Positions 8,503-17,600 of a stretch of DNA of 64,000 bases are shown piece by piece. A program made the translations under genes and the position numbers. The DNA is from Spirosoma aerolatum. Lineage in GTDB: Bacteria; Bacteroidota; Bacteroidia; Cytophagales; Spirosomataceae. The notes under the pieces are model-generated. The model saw only the letters and a list, made by a program, of their open reading frames with translations, had not been told where the DNA came from and made no database searches. How positions within the stretch are numbered: position 1 is the first letter of the stretch; every line of letters begins with the position of its first letter. The DNA lies in assembly GCF_002056795.1 (NCBI RefSeq), contig NZ_CP020104.1:2925001-2989000 (forward strand), given 5' to 3'.

Positions 8503-9495
8503 ATGACTCGCCCGGTTAAACTATTGATTTTACAGCTTTCTTCAATCGGCGATGTTGTGCTGACGAGTCCTGTTGTGCGTTGTCTGAAGCGTCAGCTCTC
8601 TCAGGTCGAACTGCATTTTTGTACCAGGCAGTCGTATCAAGCTATTATCGATTACAATCCCTACCTTACTGGTCATCATTATTACGATGGGAACCTGTAC
8701 GCGCTGATTCAGGAGCTTCGGGCTGAGCAATTCGATTATATAATCGACCTGCAAAATACGTTTCTGACCAGCCTGATCAAAGTAGCTGTAGGGTGTCGTT
8801 CCTTTAGCGTTGAAAAGCAGACGTTCCGACAGTGGTTGTACGTGCGATGGAAGATCAACGCCATGACGGAGCAGCACATCGTAGATCGGTACATGGCGAC
8901 GGTTCTGCCACTTGGTGTTGAGAACGATGGTCGGGGCCTGAATTACTTTATCCCGTACAAGGATGAGGTCGAAATCGATTGGCTTCCCGAAACGCACCAG
9001 CACGACTTTGTTGCATATGCCATTGGTGGCCAGAGTCCAACGTGTCGGTTGCCTGTGTTACGGATGATTGAGTTGTGCCTGAAAATCAATTACCCCATTG
9101 TGCTTCTGGGCGATAAAAACGATCGTAAAATTGGTGACCAGATCGTTAAGGCGATTGGTGAACGGCAGATTTATAACGCCTGTGGCCATTACAACCTGAA
9201 TCAATCGGCATCACTTATTCAGCGGGCGCGGGTTGTATTTAGCCATGATACTGGGCTAATGCATATAGCGGCTGCCTTTCGTAAAAAAGTCTATTCAATT
9301 TGGGGTAGCACTACTCCTCAATTTGGCTATTATCCGTATAAAACTCCGCACGTTCGGCTCGAAACGCTTGGCCTGCCCTGTCGCCCCTGCACAACGGCTA
9401 GCTCGGGCACTTGTCCTATGAAGCACTTCAAGTGCATGAATAACCTTTCGTTCGATTTCGAGGTAAAAGAACTGCGGATAAAGAAGAATTTTTAG
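8503..9495 (+). CDS. Glycosyltransferase family 9 (heptosyltransferase-like)
   Basis: A 330-residue GT9 enzyme, the family of ADP-heptose:LPS heptosyltransferases that build the inner core on the cytoplasmic face of the inner membrane. The N-terminal acceptor-side motif reads LILQLSSIGDVVLTSPV, and the C-terminal sugar-nucleotide motif reads FSHDTGLMHIAAAF followed by SIWGSTTPQFGYYPY. A four-cysteine tail (LPCRPC...GTCPMKHFKC) is typical of Bacteroidota members. It has its own promoter and is convergent with a second GT9 gene whose stop is 10 bases away. The donor need not be heptose, and the acceptor is not known. Confidence 0.88.
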   Translation: MTRPVKLLILQLSSIGDVVLTSPVVRCLKRQLSQVELHFCTRQSYQAIIDYNPYLTGHHYYDGNLYALIQELRAEQFDYIIDLQNTFLTSLIKVAVGCRSFSVEKQTFRQWLYVRWKINAMTEQHIVDRYMATVLPLGVENDGRGLNYFIPYKDEVEIDWLPETHQHDFVAYAIGGQSPTCRLPVLRMIELCLKINYPIVLLGDKNDRKIGDQIVKAIGERQIYNACGHYNLNQSASLIQRARVVFSHDTGLMHIAAAFRKKVYSIWGSTTPQFGYYPYKTPHVRLETLGLPCRPCTTASSGTCPMKHFKCMNNLSFDFEVKELRIKKNF

Positions 9496-9505
9496 GGCAT
9501 GTTAA

Positions 9506-10567
9506 CTAATCGATCGGGTTAAGCATCTGTTTTACCCGATCGGCGACTGCCTCTACTGTAATCAGGTGGAGGCAGGCTAAGTCACCACGCCAGCAAGGCT
9601 TATTACCAAAAACAGAACAAGGTCGGCAGGGAAGTACATTGGTAGAAACTTGCAGAATGGCTTCATCCCCCTGCCCCCAGGGGCCAAAACCTGCATCAGG
9701 ATGCGTAGCACCCCAGATTGAGAGAACAGGTACACCGCTTAGGGCCGCCAGGTGCATATTGCCCGAATCCATACACAGCATTCCATTCAACCGTTGGATG
9801 AGCATCAGTTCAGCTGCCAGACCGAGTTTCCCTGCTACCAGAATGGCTTGTTGGTATTGTTGCTGTAGTGTTTTCAGTTGAACGATTTCCTGTGAGCCAC
9901 CTCCAAACAGAAAAACAGTAACCGGTGTGTCTGTATACAGTTGGTTGAGTAAAGGAGCTAACCGTTCGAATGGCCACATCTTTTGTTCATGTTGCGCAAA
10001 AGGCGCAATGCCTAACCAACGTGTGCCAGACGGAATCGATTGTTGGTTCAGGAAAGAGTTCAGTTCGTCGTTGGCCGAGGCTACGGGTTGGAACCGGAAT
10101 TGGTTTGCAGGTTGGAGAGCAAACCCGGCCATGTCGAAAACCTGGGCGTAGCGTTCAACAGTATGTAGAAGTTGACGACGTATTTTGCCCTCCTTTCGGG
10201 TCAGTTCCTTTTTTTCGCTTCGCCCTTTATCGATGGTTGCTGAGGGCGTGCCAACTGCCTGGAAAAGAGCTTTTAGGACACCAGAACGCAAATTCTGATG
10301 GGCATCGATCAGGGCATCGAATGGCCCTAGTGCACGGAGTTCAGTAAATAGTTGAACCAGACCTTTCAATCCCTTGTGTCGGCCATCGAAATCAGCCCCA
10401 ACCACACGTACGTTCGGAAACTGGGCAAAAAAAACGGCAAATTTCTGCCGGGTTACCAGGGTAATACCTACGTCGGGATAGCGAAATGTAAACGCCTGAA
10501 TGACAGGAGTTAGTAAGGCTACATCGCCCATAGCCGAAAACCGAAGCAGGAGCAGACTCTTTTTCAA
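9506..10567 (-). CDS. Glycosyltransferase family 9 (heptosyltransferase-like)
   Basis: A second GT9 enzyme, 353 residues. The motif KSLLLLRFSAMGDVALLTPV starts the protein, and CMDSGNMHLAALSGVPVLS with WGATHPDAGFGPWG marks the donor-binding half. The tail LPCRPCSVFGNKPCWRGDLAC carries the Cys cluster seen in the neighbouring GT9. There is no ATG before the conserved core. A TTG at 10567 gives MKKSLLLL and is chosen; the frame continues upstream to a TTG at 10627, but that stretch is encoded by a stem-loop repeat and is unlikely to be protein. It lies downstream of DUF4254 on the same strand, and the two are commonly adjacent in Bacteroidota, pointing to surface glycan assembly. Confidence 0.86.
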   Translation of the reverse strand: MKKSLLLLRFSAMGDVALLTPVIQAFTFRYPDVGITLVTRQKFAVFFAQFPNVRVVGADFDGRHKGLKGLVQLFTELRALGPFDALIDAHQNLRSGVLKALFQAVGTPSATIDKGRSEKKELTRKEGKIRRQLLHTVERYAQVFDMAGFALQPANQFRFQPVASANDELNSFLNQQSIPSGTRWLGIAPFAQHEQKMWPFERLAPLLNQLYTDTPVTVFLFGGGSQEIVQLKTLQQQYQQAILVAGKLGLAAELMLIQRLNGMLCMDSGNMHLAALSGVPVLSIWGATHPDAGFGPWGQGDEAILQVSTNVLPCRPCSVFGNKPCWRGDLACLHLITVEAVADRVKQMLNPID

Positions 10568-10583
10568 TGTGTAGTATAGGCTA

Positions 10584-10681
10584 TAAGTTATAGGATGTAT
10601 GAAGTATGGTGTATGAACCAGTATCAAGTCATGCTCATCCGACTTACATCTTATACCCTATATCATACATCCTATAACTTA
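10584..10681. repeat. Word-built stem-loop, GATGTAT heptamer family
   Basis: Nineteen-base perfect arms (10584-10602 and 10663-10681, beginning TAAGTTATAGGATGTATGA) enclose 60 bases that continue with imperfect complementarity. The left side tiles as heptamers GATGTAT, GAAGTAT, GGTGTAT (10594-10614). The right arm contains the TAA stop codon of the DUF4254 gene. It shares its core ATAGGATGTAT with the elements at 28641, 50214 and 55447. Confidence 0.8.
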
Positions 10682-11281
10682 CGCTTGTCCGTAAAGTATC
10701 GGATTCAGCGTTGGGTCGTTGTACATTTTCATTTGTCGGTACACTTTCATATACCGGTCTCCTTTCTGAATATCTTCCAGAAGCTCGTCGAAGCAGCGGG
10801 CCAGATCTGTTTCCTGTTCAAGGAGCACAGCTAGTTTCTGTTGCGCTTTCTGGCGGTGTTCGTCTGATACATCCGGGCGGTCGACTTGCTCGTTGAAGTG
10901 GTAAAGCTTCAATTGGAGGATCGACATGCGGTCAAGGAGCCAGGCCGGTGTTTCAGAATTCATTCGGGCCGACGATTTGGGGGTAATGTCAGCAAAAAGG
11001 TCTGAGAACCAGCTATCAATCAGTTCTACTGTATCCGTACGGTCCTGGTTCGACTGGTCGATTCGGCGTTTGATCGCTACTAACTCGCTTGGGCTAATCG
11101 TTGGGCTGCGAATAATGTCTTCAAGATGCCATTGGACGGTATCGATCCAGTTTTTCTGGTACAGCAGATACGCGACATCGTTGATTGAATAGGGGTTGTT
11201 GATAGGCGTATCGACCTGATCGGTCAGGTGATAGTCCTGAATACTCTGGCGAAAAATGGTAGTAGCAAAAGTGGCGTTCAT
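10679..11281 (-). CDS. DUF4254 domain-containing protein
   Basis: A 200-residue cytoplasmic, mostly helical protein recognised as DUF4254 from NNPYSINDVAYLLYQKNWID at its start, the DLFADI segment and the Gln/Glu-rich second half (ILQLKLYHFNEQVDRPDV). The family is found beside GT9 glycosyltransferases in Bacteroidota, as here, and is presumed to serve lipopolysaccharide or glycan synthesis; no activity is established. The ATG at 11281 is chosen over an in-frame TTG at 11287. Its stop codon is inside the right arm of the 10584-10681 stem-loop. Confidence 0.85.
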   Translation of the reverse strand: MNATFATTIFRQSIQDYHLTDQVDTPINNPYSINDVAYLLYQKNWIDTVQWHLEDIIRSPTISPSELVAIKRRIDQSNQDRTDTVELIDSWFSDLFADITPKSSARMNSETPAWLLDRMSILQLKLYHFNEQVDRPDVSDEHRQKAQQKLAVLLEQETDLARCFDELLEDIQKGDRYMKVYRQMKMYNDPTLNPILYGQA

Positions 11282-11477
11282 AAGCAATCAATCAAGTACA
11301 AAGATACAGCTTTTCGTGGGTTATGCCCAGCAGCAGACAACAGGTGCAACCGAACAACCCGTCACAACGACTTACTAATGGCCTCCAGGAGTGGGCTTAT
11401 GGGGAGTCAACGTGCCGTCTGCGGATAAAATCAACCATCAATCCTTACGACTGGCAGAAATGAACCTTTCCTTAAAA

Positions 11478-11495
11478 TTTAAACGTTTGTTTAAA
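11478..11495. promoter_or_regulatory. Candidate operator upstream of the TetR gene
   Basis: TTTAAAC-N4-GTTTAAA is a perfect 7+7 inverted repeat 54 bases before the TetR start codon. Its size and position fit autorepression by a TetR dimer. No binding data can be inferred beyond symmetry and location. Confidence 0.45.
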
Positions 11496-11548
11496 ACAGA
11501 CTTTGAAATTCTTAGCTCTCTTGCCCTGACCTATTAACCAGTACGATA

Positions 11549-12172
11549 ATGCGTTGTAGCCCCTCAAAAAATACAGAAGAGCGAATTCGGGAAGCCGCCC
11601 GCCAGGTCTTTCTGGAGAAAGGGTATGACGGTACTACCTCACGAGACATTGCTGATGCCGCTGGAATCAATATCGCCCTGACCAACTACTACTTTCGCAG
11701 TAAGGAAAAGCTGTTTATCAGCATTTTCGATGAGCTGATCCAGTTGTTTTTTGAAGGAATGTTCCGCATCCTGAACAAGCCGATTGGATTGCGCGAGAAA
11801 ATCGCAGAGCTAGTCGAGCATGATTTTCAACTGATGAAGAACAACCCCAGTCTCAGCATTTTTGTCATGAACGAGATTCATCGGAATCCCGAACGTATGG
11901 CCAATGCTGTAGAGGCTCGGAAGCAATTTCAGCAATCCGTATTTGATGAACAGCTTCGCCGGGAAGCGGCACTTGGGCACATTCGCCCTATCGAAGCCAT
12001 GCACCTTACGGTAATGATTGTGGCCAATATTCAATTCCTGTTTGTCAGTAAGGCGATGCATATCCGAATCTGGCACATGAGCGAAGACGCGTTTGAGGCT
12101 TTTGCCAATCGGCACAAAGACATCGTTATCGACATGATTACCAGCTATTTATTTGCCTTTGAAAGTGTCTGA
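11549..12172 (+). CDS. TetR/AcrR family transcriptional regulator
   Basis: A 207-residue one-component regulator. The N-terminal helix-turn-helix is canonical: RIREAARQVFLEKGYDGTTS, then RDIADAAGINIALTNYYFRSKEKLF (about residues 11-56). The C-terminal ligand domain is all-helical and unassigned. A perfect inverted repeat at 11478-11495 in its upstream region could be its operator. It is followed after about 150 bases by the GAF-domain gene and the phosphoesterase/barrel gene on the same strand, which are candidates for its regulon, but adjacency is the only evidence. Confidence 0.92.
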   Translation: MRCSPSKNTEERIREAARQVFLEKGYDGTTSRDIADAAGINIALTNYYFRSKEKLFISIFDELIQLFFEGMFRILNKPIGLREKIAELVEHDFQLMKNNPSLSIFVMNEIHRNPERMANAVEARKQFQQSVFDEQLRREAALGHIRPIEAMHLTVMIVANIQFLFVSKAMHIRIWHMSEDAFEAFANRHKDIVIDMITSYLFAFESV

Positions 12173-12320
12173 TTTTTAGTGTTTAATCCACCCGATTCTA
12201 TGAATTTCCAATGCTGAATGGTGTCGTCGTATACGATCAGACAGGTTTAGCGCCAACTCAGTCAATGAACCGAACCCGGCTAGTGTGTACAAACGTCTGG
12301 TTCGCAACCATACATCCTCT

Positions 12321-14648
12321 ATGGAAGCAATTTTTACCGTTCCGCCGGTTGTTGATCTGCCGGTTGATTTTCGGCTTTCGTTTCGACCCTTTGTGGCGTT
12401 TCTGAAAGCACAGCAACAAAAATTCTCCTCCGCTACGGAACTATCCCGGCTGTATACGTATCTGATCGACCGATTTATGGCAGCAGATGCGCTGACCGAC
12501 TCTCCGGAACTTCGATTGAGCGAAGCGCAGTTGACGGAGTTATTTCAGTTGGTGAGTATGGCGATGCTCCCACTCTCGCAAACTCGACCAATCCCGTTTG
12601 CGTTTGGGCTCCCGTTGCCGCTCACGTTTTTTTACTACTCATCGGCTTTTGAAGCCTTGATTCGGCAGGTGCCAGAGTTTCTGCATAAAGCGCCTGATCA
12701 AATTCAATGGGAGAAAAAGAAATTTTACCTCTACCAGCTCATTCTCGACAGGTGTTACGGAATCAAAACCAATGAAGCCTGCGGGCCGACCATGCATTTT
12801 GAAAAGGAGCAGGACGGCTTGATGCGCTACTACCAGATGGAAGTCGATGCGTCGTTTTTCGAACCCCGCGTCGAAGGCGAATTACCGCCACTACAGTCGG
12901 CCTGGGTTGATTTTGCCAATGGGCTGGGGCCGTTGCCGCAAGGAAACGACGCCCTGCCGCTGGACCGATTTACATTCGAAGGGTTTTCTTTTTTTCGGAT
13001 CGAAGACATTACCGAAACGGAAACTATCCGACAGTTGGAGGATGTGTTTGTGCACCTTCAGTCGGATACGGAGCCGGTGATTTACCGTCGGTTCGAAACG
13101 GCGATGCGGAACCTGTGCGGACGACCGGATCTGCAGATTAGTCTGATGCCGCTGCCGCAAATAAACGGACATTTTGTTCACCACCCCGAAGGAAAGCAAC
13201 GCAGCATTTTTATGCGGAATGCGGTCAATCCGATGGATGAGTTTAATGACCCGGATACACAAGTGCTGGCAGCTAAATTAATGAAGAATCCGGTGCCGTA
13301 TGTATTTGCGGGTCTACAAGGGTTGCCCGAAGCGAAGACTAAGGCGTTGACCGAACAGAATATTCGGAGTTTGCTGGTGTACCCCATCGTGATGGCCAAC
13401 GAAGAGTTAGGGATTCTGGAAATGGCTAGTTCGCAGCCCGATGCCTTCGACGATAAAGTGTTGAAGATCATCGAGCGCATTAAGCCGCTGGTGCAGGAAC
13501 TGCTCCGCTATCAACTAAATCAGTTCAAGGCTGAAATTGAGCAGTTGGTTCGGACGAAGTTCACGTCGTTGCAACCTGCCGTCGCGTGGCGGTTTTATAA
13601 AGAAGCCTGGGAAGAACTACGACGTAGCCGATCGGGCGATTCAACGGAGCAACTGTCCCCCGTACGGTTCGAACAGGTGTATCCGCTCTATGGGGCCATC
13701 GATATTCGGAATTCGTCGGTTGAACGGCACAAGTCGGTGCGGCAGGATTTAGCCGATCAGTTACTGGCCGTGGAAGCTATTTTTATGCATGCCCATTTCC
13801 CTCCACAGCAGGAGCGACCCGAACAACTCCGGCTCGAAAACTATGCCTGTCAGAAACGGCTACAAGAGGGAATGGCTGCTGAGGATGAGCAGGAGATAGG
13901 TCTCTTTCTGGTCAATACCATCAATCCGTATCTGCGTCAGCTTATGCAGGAGCATCATCCATTATTGCCTGAGCTGGAAGCTTATTTTGCGCAAATCGAC
14001 CCCATGACCGGGTTGTTTAACCGGGCGTTGAAACGGTATGAGCTGACCATGGACAAACTCAACACAACTGTAAACGATTATATTAATCAGGAGGAAAAAC
14101 AGCTACAGACGATCTATCCGCACTACTTTGAACGCTATCGTACCGATGGCACCGAGTATACGATCTACATTGGTCAGTCTATTGCTCCCGATAAACCGTT
14201 TGCACGTCCGATTCATCGGCAGTTGATCGAGTGGCAATTGTCGTCGATGGTGAAAACGGCCCGGCTGACGCAGAAGCTGATTCCAGAGCTCCCTTTACCC
14301 CTGAAAACGACGCAACTCATTCTGGCGCATGCCCATCCGGTCGATATTGGGTTCCGGCAGGACGAACGCCGATTCGATGTGGAAGGGTCCTATAGCATTC
14401 GGTATGAGGTCGTTAAAAAGCGGATCGACAAAGCGTTGGTAGAAGGGACCGGCCAACGGCTGACCCAACCCGACACCATCGCGCTGGTCTATAGCCATAT
14501 CTCTGAAATTGGTGATTACATCGCACAAATCGAACGGTTACAGGTGAGTGGCGATTTGAAACCGGAGATAGAATTCCTCAATCTGCAACCCCTGCAGGGT
14601 GTGTTTAACCTGAAAGCACTTCGGGTGGGTATCAATTACAAGGCGTAA
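12321..14648 (+). CDS. Large GAF-domain protein
   Basis: A 775-residue protein without signal peptide or transmembrane segments. A GAF-like segment is visible around residues 295-385: NPVPYVFAGLQ, then NIRSLLVYPIVMANEELGIL and MASSQPDAFDDKVLKIIERI. This is the arrangement in which a small-molecule pocket senses a ligand or redox state. The flanking regions (about 1-290 and 390-775) are helical and not recognised. There is no kinase, cyclase or DNA-binding output domain. The ATG at 12321 is preferred to an in-frame GTG at 12285. It ends 15 bases before the phosphoesterase/barrel gene, suggesting co-transcription. A scaffold or signalling role is inference. Confidence 0.7.
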   Translation: MEAIFTVPPVVDLPVDFRLSFRPFVAFLKAQQQKFSSATELSRLYTYLIDRFMAADALTDSPELRLSEAQLTELFQLVSMAMLPLSQTRPIPFAFGLPLPLTFFYYSSAFEALIRQVPEFLHKAPDQIQWEKKKFYLYQLILDRCYGIKTNEACGPTMHFEKEQDGLMRYYQMEVDASFFEPRVEGELPPLQSAWVDFANGLGPLPQGNDALPLDRFTFEGFSFFRIEDITETETIRQLEDVFVHLQSDTEPVIYRRFETAMRNLCGRPDLQISLMPLPQINGHFVHHPEGKQRSIFMRNAVNPMDEFNDPDTQVLAAKLMKNPVPYVFAGLQGLPEAKTKALTEQNIRSLLVYPIVMANEELGILEMASSQPDAFDDKVLKIIERIKPLVQELLRYQLNQFKAEIEQLVRTKFTSLQPAVAWRFYKEAWEELRRSRSGDSTEQLSPVRFEQVYPLYGAIDIRNSSVERHKSVRQDLADQLLAVEAIFMHAHFPPQQERPEQLRLENYACQKRLQEGMAAEDEQEIGLFLVNTINPYLRQLMQEHHPLLPELEAYFAQIDPMTGLFNRALKRYELTMDKLNTTVNDYINQEEKQLQTIYPHYFERYRTDGTEYTIYIGQSIAPDKPFARPIHRQLIEWQLSSMVKTARLTQKLIPELPLPLKTTQLILAHAHPVDIGFRQDERRFDVEGSYSIRYEVVKKRIDKALVEGTGQRLTQPDTIALVYSHISEIGDYIAQIERLQVSGDLKPEIEFLNLQPLQGVFNLKALRVGINYKA

Positions 14649-14663
14649 CGACAGTCCAGAACC

Positions 14664-17600
14664 ATGAAACGAGTACAAAAAGCAGGGTATGGGCTGGTGG
14701 GTCTACTATGCCTTTGTAGTAGTGTTATCTCAACGTACGCACAGGTAAAGACAGCTCCGGCTGGCGATTCGATCCGGCAGCGGGTGATCCTGATTGGCGA
14801 TGCCGGGCGTTTACGAAACGGTAAAAACCCAGTTGTGGATGCCGTATCCAGCCGCTACGACCTGAACGATTCCCGCACAACGCTGCTGTATCTGGGCGAT
14901 AATGTGTACACCTACGGACTTCCCGAGAAAGGCAGTCCTGGTTATGATTCACTTGTTGCTGTGCTGGCGTATCAGGCCCGGCCTGGATTGGCCCGGCCTG
15001 GATTGGGTAAAGCTGGAAAGGTACTCTTTATTCCGGGCAATCACGACTGGTCGAAGGGGCGGCCGGATGGTTGGGAACGCATCAAACGACAGGGCGAATG
15101 GCTGGATAGTTTACAGGCTCCTAACATTCGAATGGTACCATCGGGCGGTTGTCCCGGACCGGAGGAAATTCCTCTGGGGGCTAATCTGGTGCTGGTAGTA
15201 GTCGATACGCAGTGGTGGCTGCATCCGTATACCAAACCGGGTGTTGAGTCGGACTGCGCCTGCAAGAGTGAGGACGAAGTGTTGGCCCGCCTGTCGGATA
15301 TCGCCTACCGGAATAAGGGCAAAGGAATCATTCTGGCAACGCACCATCCCATGCGTAGCTATGGTATTCACGGTGGTTACTATACGCTGAAGCAGCACAT
15401 TTTTCCGCTCACGGAGTTTTCGTCGGGATTGTATATTCCCTTACCCGTAATCGGCTCCATTTATCCGTTGGTGCGGGGTGTGTTCGGTAATATTCAGGAC
15501 CTGTCCAATCCCAGTTATCAACTGATGGTGAAAGCATTCGAGCGGGCTATGGCGCCTGCCCCAAATGTGGTGTTCGTAGCCGGGCATGACCATGCCTTGC
15601 AGCACATTGTGGATGGGGCGCGTAACTATATTGTGAGTGGATCAGGTATAAACCGTGAACGGGTAAAGCGGGGTAAACTGGCTCAGTTTGTCAGCAGCGA
15701 TTGGGGGTATGTTGTACTGGACTTACTGGCTAATGGTAAGCTGAATGCTACTTTTTATACCGTCGATGAACAGGCAAAGGCTAATGAAGCGCATACCGCT
15801 ACGTTGTTTACAGTTCCAACGAAAGTCGATACCGTAACAGCAAACGGGCAACGGCCCAACTGGCCCGATAGCGTACAGGTAGCCATTGCGCCTGAATACG
15901 AACGTGTTGGGCGTGTTCATCGCTGGTTGCTGGGTACGAATTACCGGACGGAGTGGGCTTCGACCGTGAAGTTGCCGGTTTTCGATATCAGACGTACGAT
16001 GGGCGGATTCAAAATTTTACAGCGTGGGGGAGGTTTCCAAACCAAATCGCTACGAATCGAGGACTCTAGCGGACGAGAATGGGTATTACGAAGTATTCAG
16101 AAAGACCCCGCCAAAGCACTGCCTCGTGTCTTACAGCAGACCATTGCCAAAGATGTCTTGCAGGATGAAATATCGGCTGGCTACCCGTTCGCTCCCTTAG
16201 CCGTACCTATTCTGGCGCAGGCGGCTGGGGTACCCCATGCTAATCCTCGTGTGGTGTATCTACCCGACGACCCTGCTCTGGGGATTTATCAGGCCGATTT
16301 TGGTAATAGTGTGTACCTGTTCGAAGAGCGAAGCCCCGGGGATAATAAATCGGTCAGTACACCCAAAGTGCTGGATGCACTGGAAAAAGATAACGACAAT
16401 CGGGTCGATGAAAAGGCGGTATTGCGGGCGCGAATGCTCGATTTGTTCATGGGCGATTGGGACCGTCACGAAGATCAATGGCGCTGGGGAAGTCGAAAAC
16501 AGGATAAAGGCAAGCTCTATTACCCCATTCCCCGCGACCGTGACCAGGTGTTTTTTCGGGCAAACGGACTCCTGCCAACAATCGGTTCACTGCCTTGGAT
16601 ACAGCCTAAATTTCAGGGGTTTACAGCCAGGTTGCCGAATGTAAATGGATTTATGTTCAATGGCCGCTATTTCGACCGGCTGTTTTTACACGGTCTGACC
16701 GAACAGGATTGGACAGTGGAGCTAAAAAAACTGCACGATGCCTTAACGGACGGAGTACTGGAACAGGCCATCCGGCAGTTGCCCGAAGCATCCCAGAAAA
16801 AAAACGGACAGAAATTGCTGGAAACGCTAAAAATTCGGCGGGAATGGCTTTTGAAAGAAGGGTTAACCTATTATCGCTTTTTAGCCAAAGCGGTCGATAT
16901 TCCCGGTTCGGATAAGGCCGAATTGTTTCGCATCGAACACCTGCCCGACAATAAGCTGACGGTTTCCGTCTTTAAAATCACCCGAAATGGGGTAGACGAT
17001 TCGCCACTGTATCGTCGGGAGTTTGATGGACGCGTAACGGACGAGGTCCGGTTGTACGGTCGTAAAGGCGATGATCGGTTTGAGGTTGTTGGTACCCAGC
17101 CTGCTCATATTCGGGTGCGGCTTATCGGTGGGAAAGGCGAAGATGTATTTACCGTAGCAGGACAGCCAGGAAAACCACGAATCTATGACGCACGTACCGA
17201 AGCCAATGTACTGCCTGAAGCGGGTAAACTAGTTGATCGTCGTTCGACCGACAAAACAGTCAACCAGTACGACCCGCATGCCTTCAAGTATGATCGGGTA
17301 GCCCCGTTAGCAACCATCGGCTTTAACCCGGACGATGGGCTGATTCTGGGTGCGGGTGTGCAGTGGATCAAACAGGGGTTTCGCAAAACACCCTATGCGG
17401 CTATGAATCGTCTGATGATTACTCGCTCACTGGCTACCGAAGCCATGTCGATTAAATACGACGGTATGTTCACGGACCTGATTGGCAAAAATGACCTATG
17501 GCTCAGTGCCTTTTCGAAAGCCCCCGACAACGTAACCAACTTTTTCGGCCCCGGCAACGAAACGGTCTACGATAAAAGTCATTCGATTCGCTATTATCGT

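Noticed and set aside
12211..12405. Open frame of 64 codons between the TetR and GAF genes
   Set aside because: It overlaps the start of the GAF gene in another frame, has low-complexity composition and no recognisable domain.
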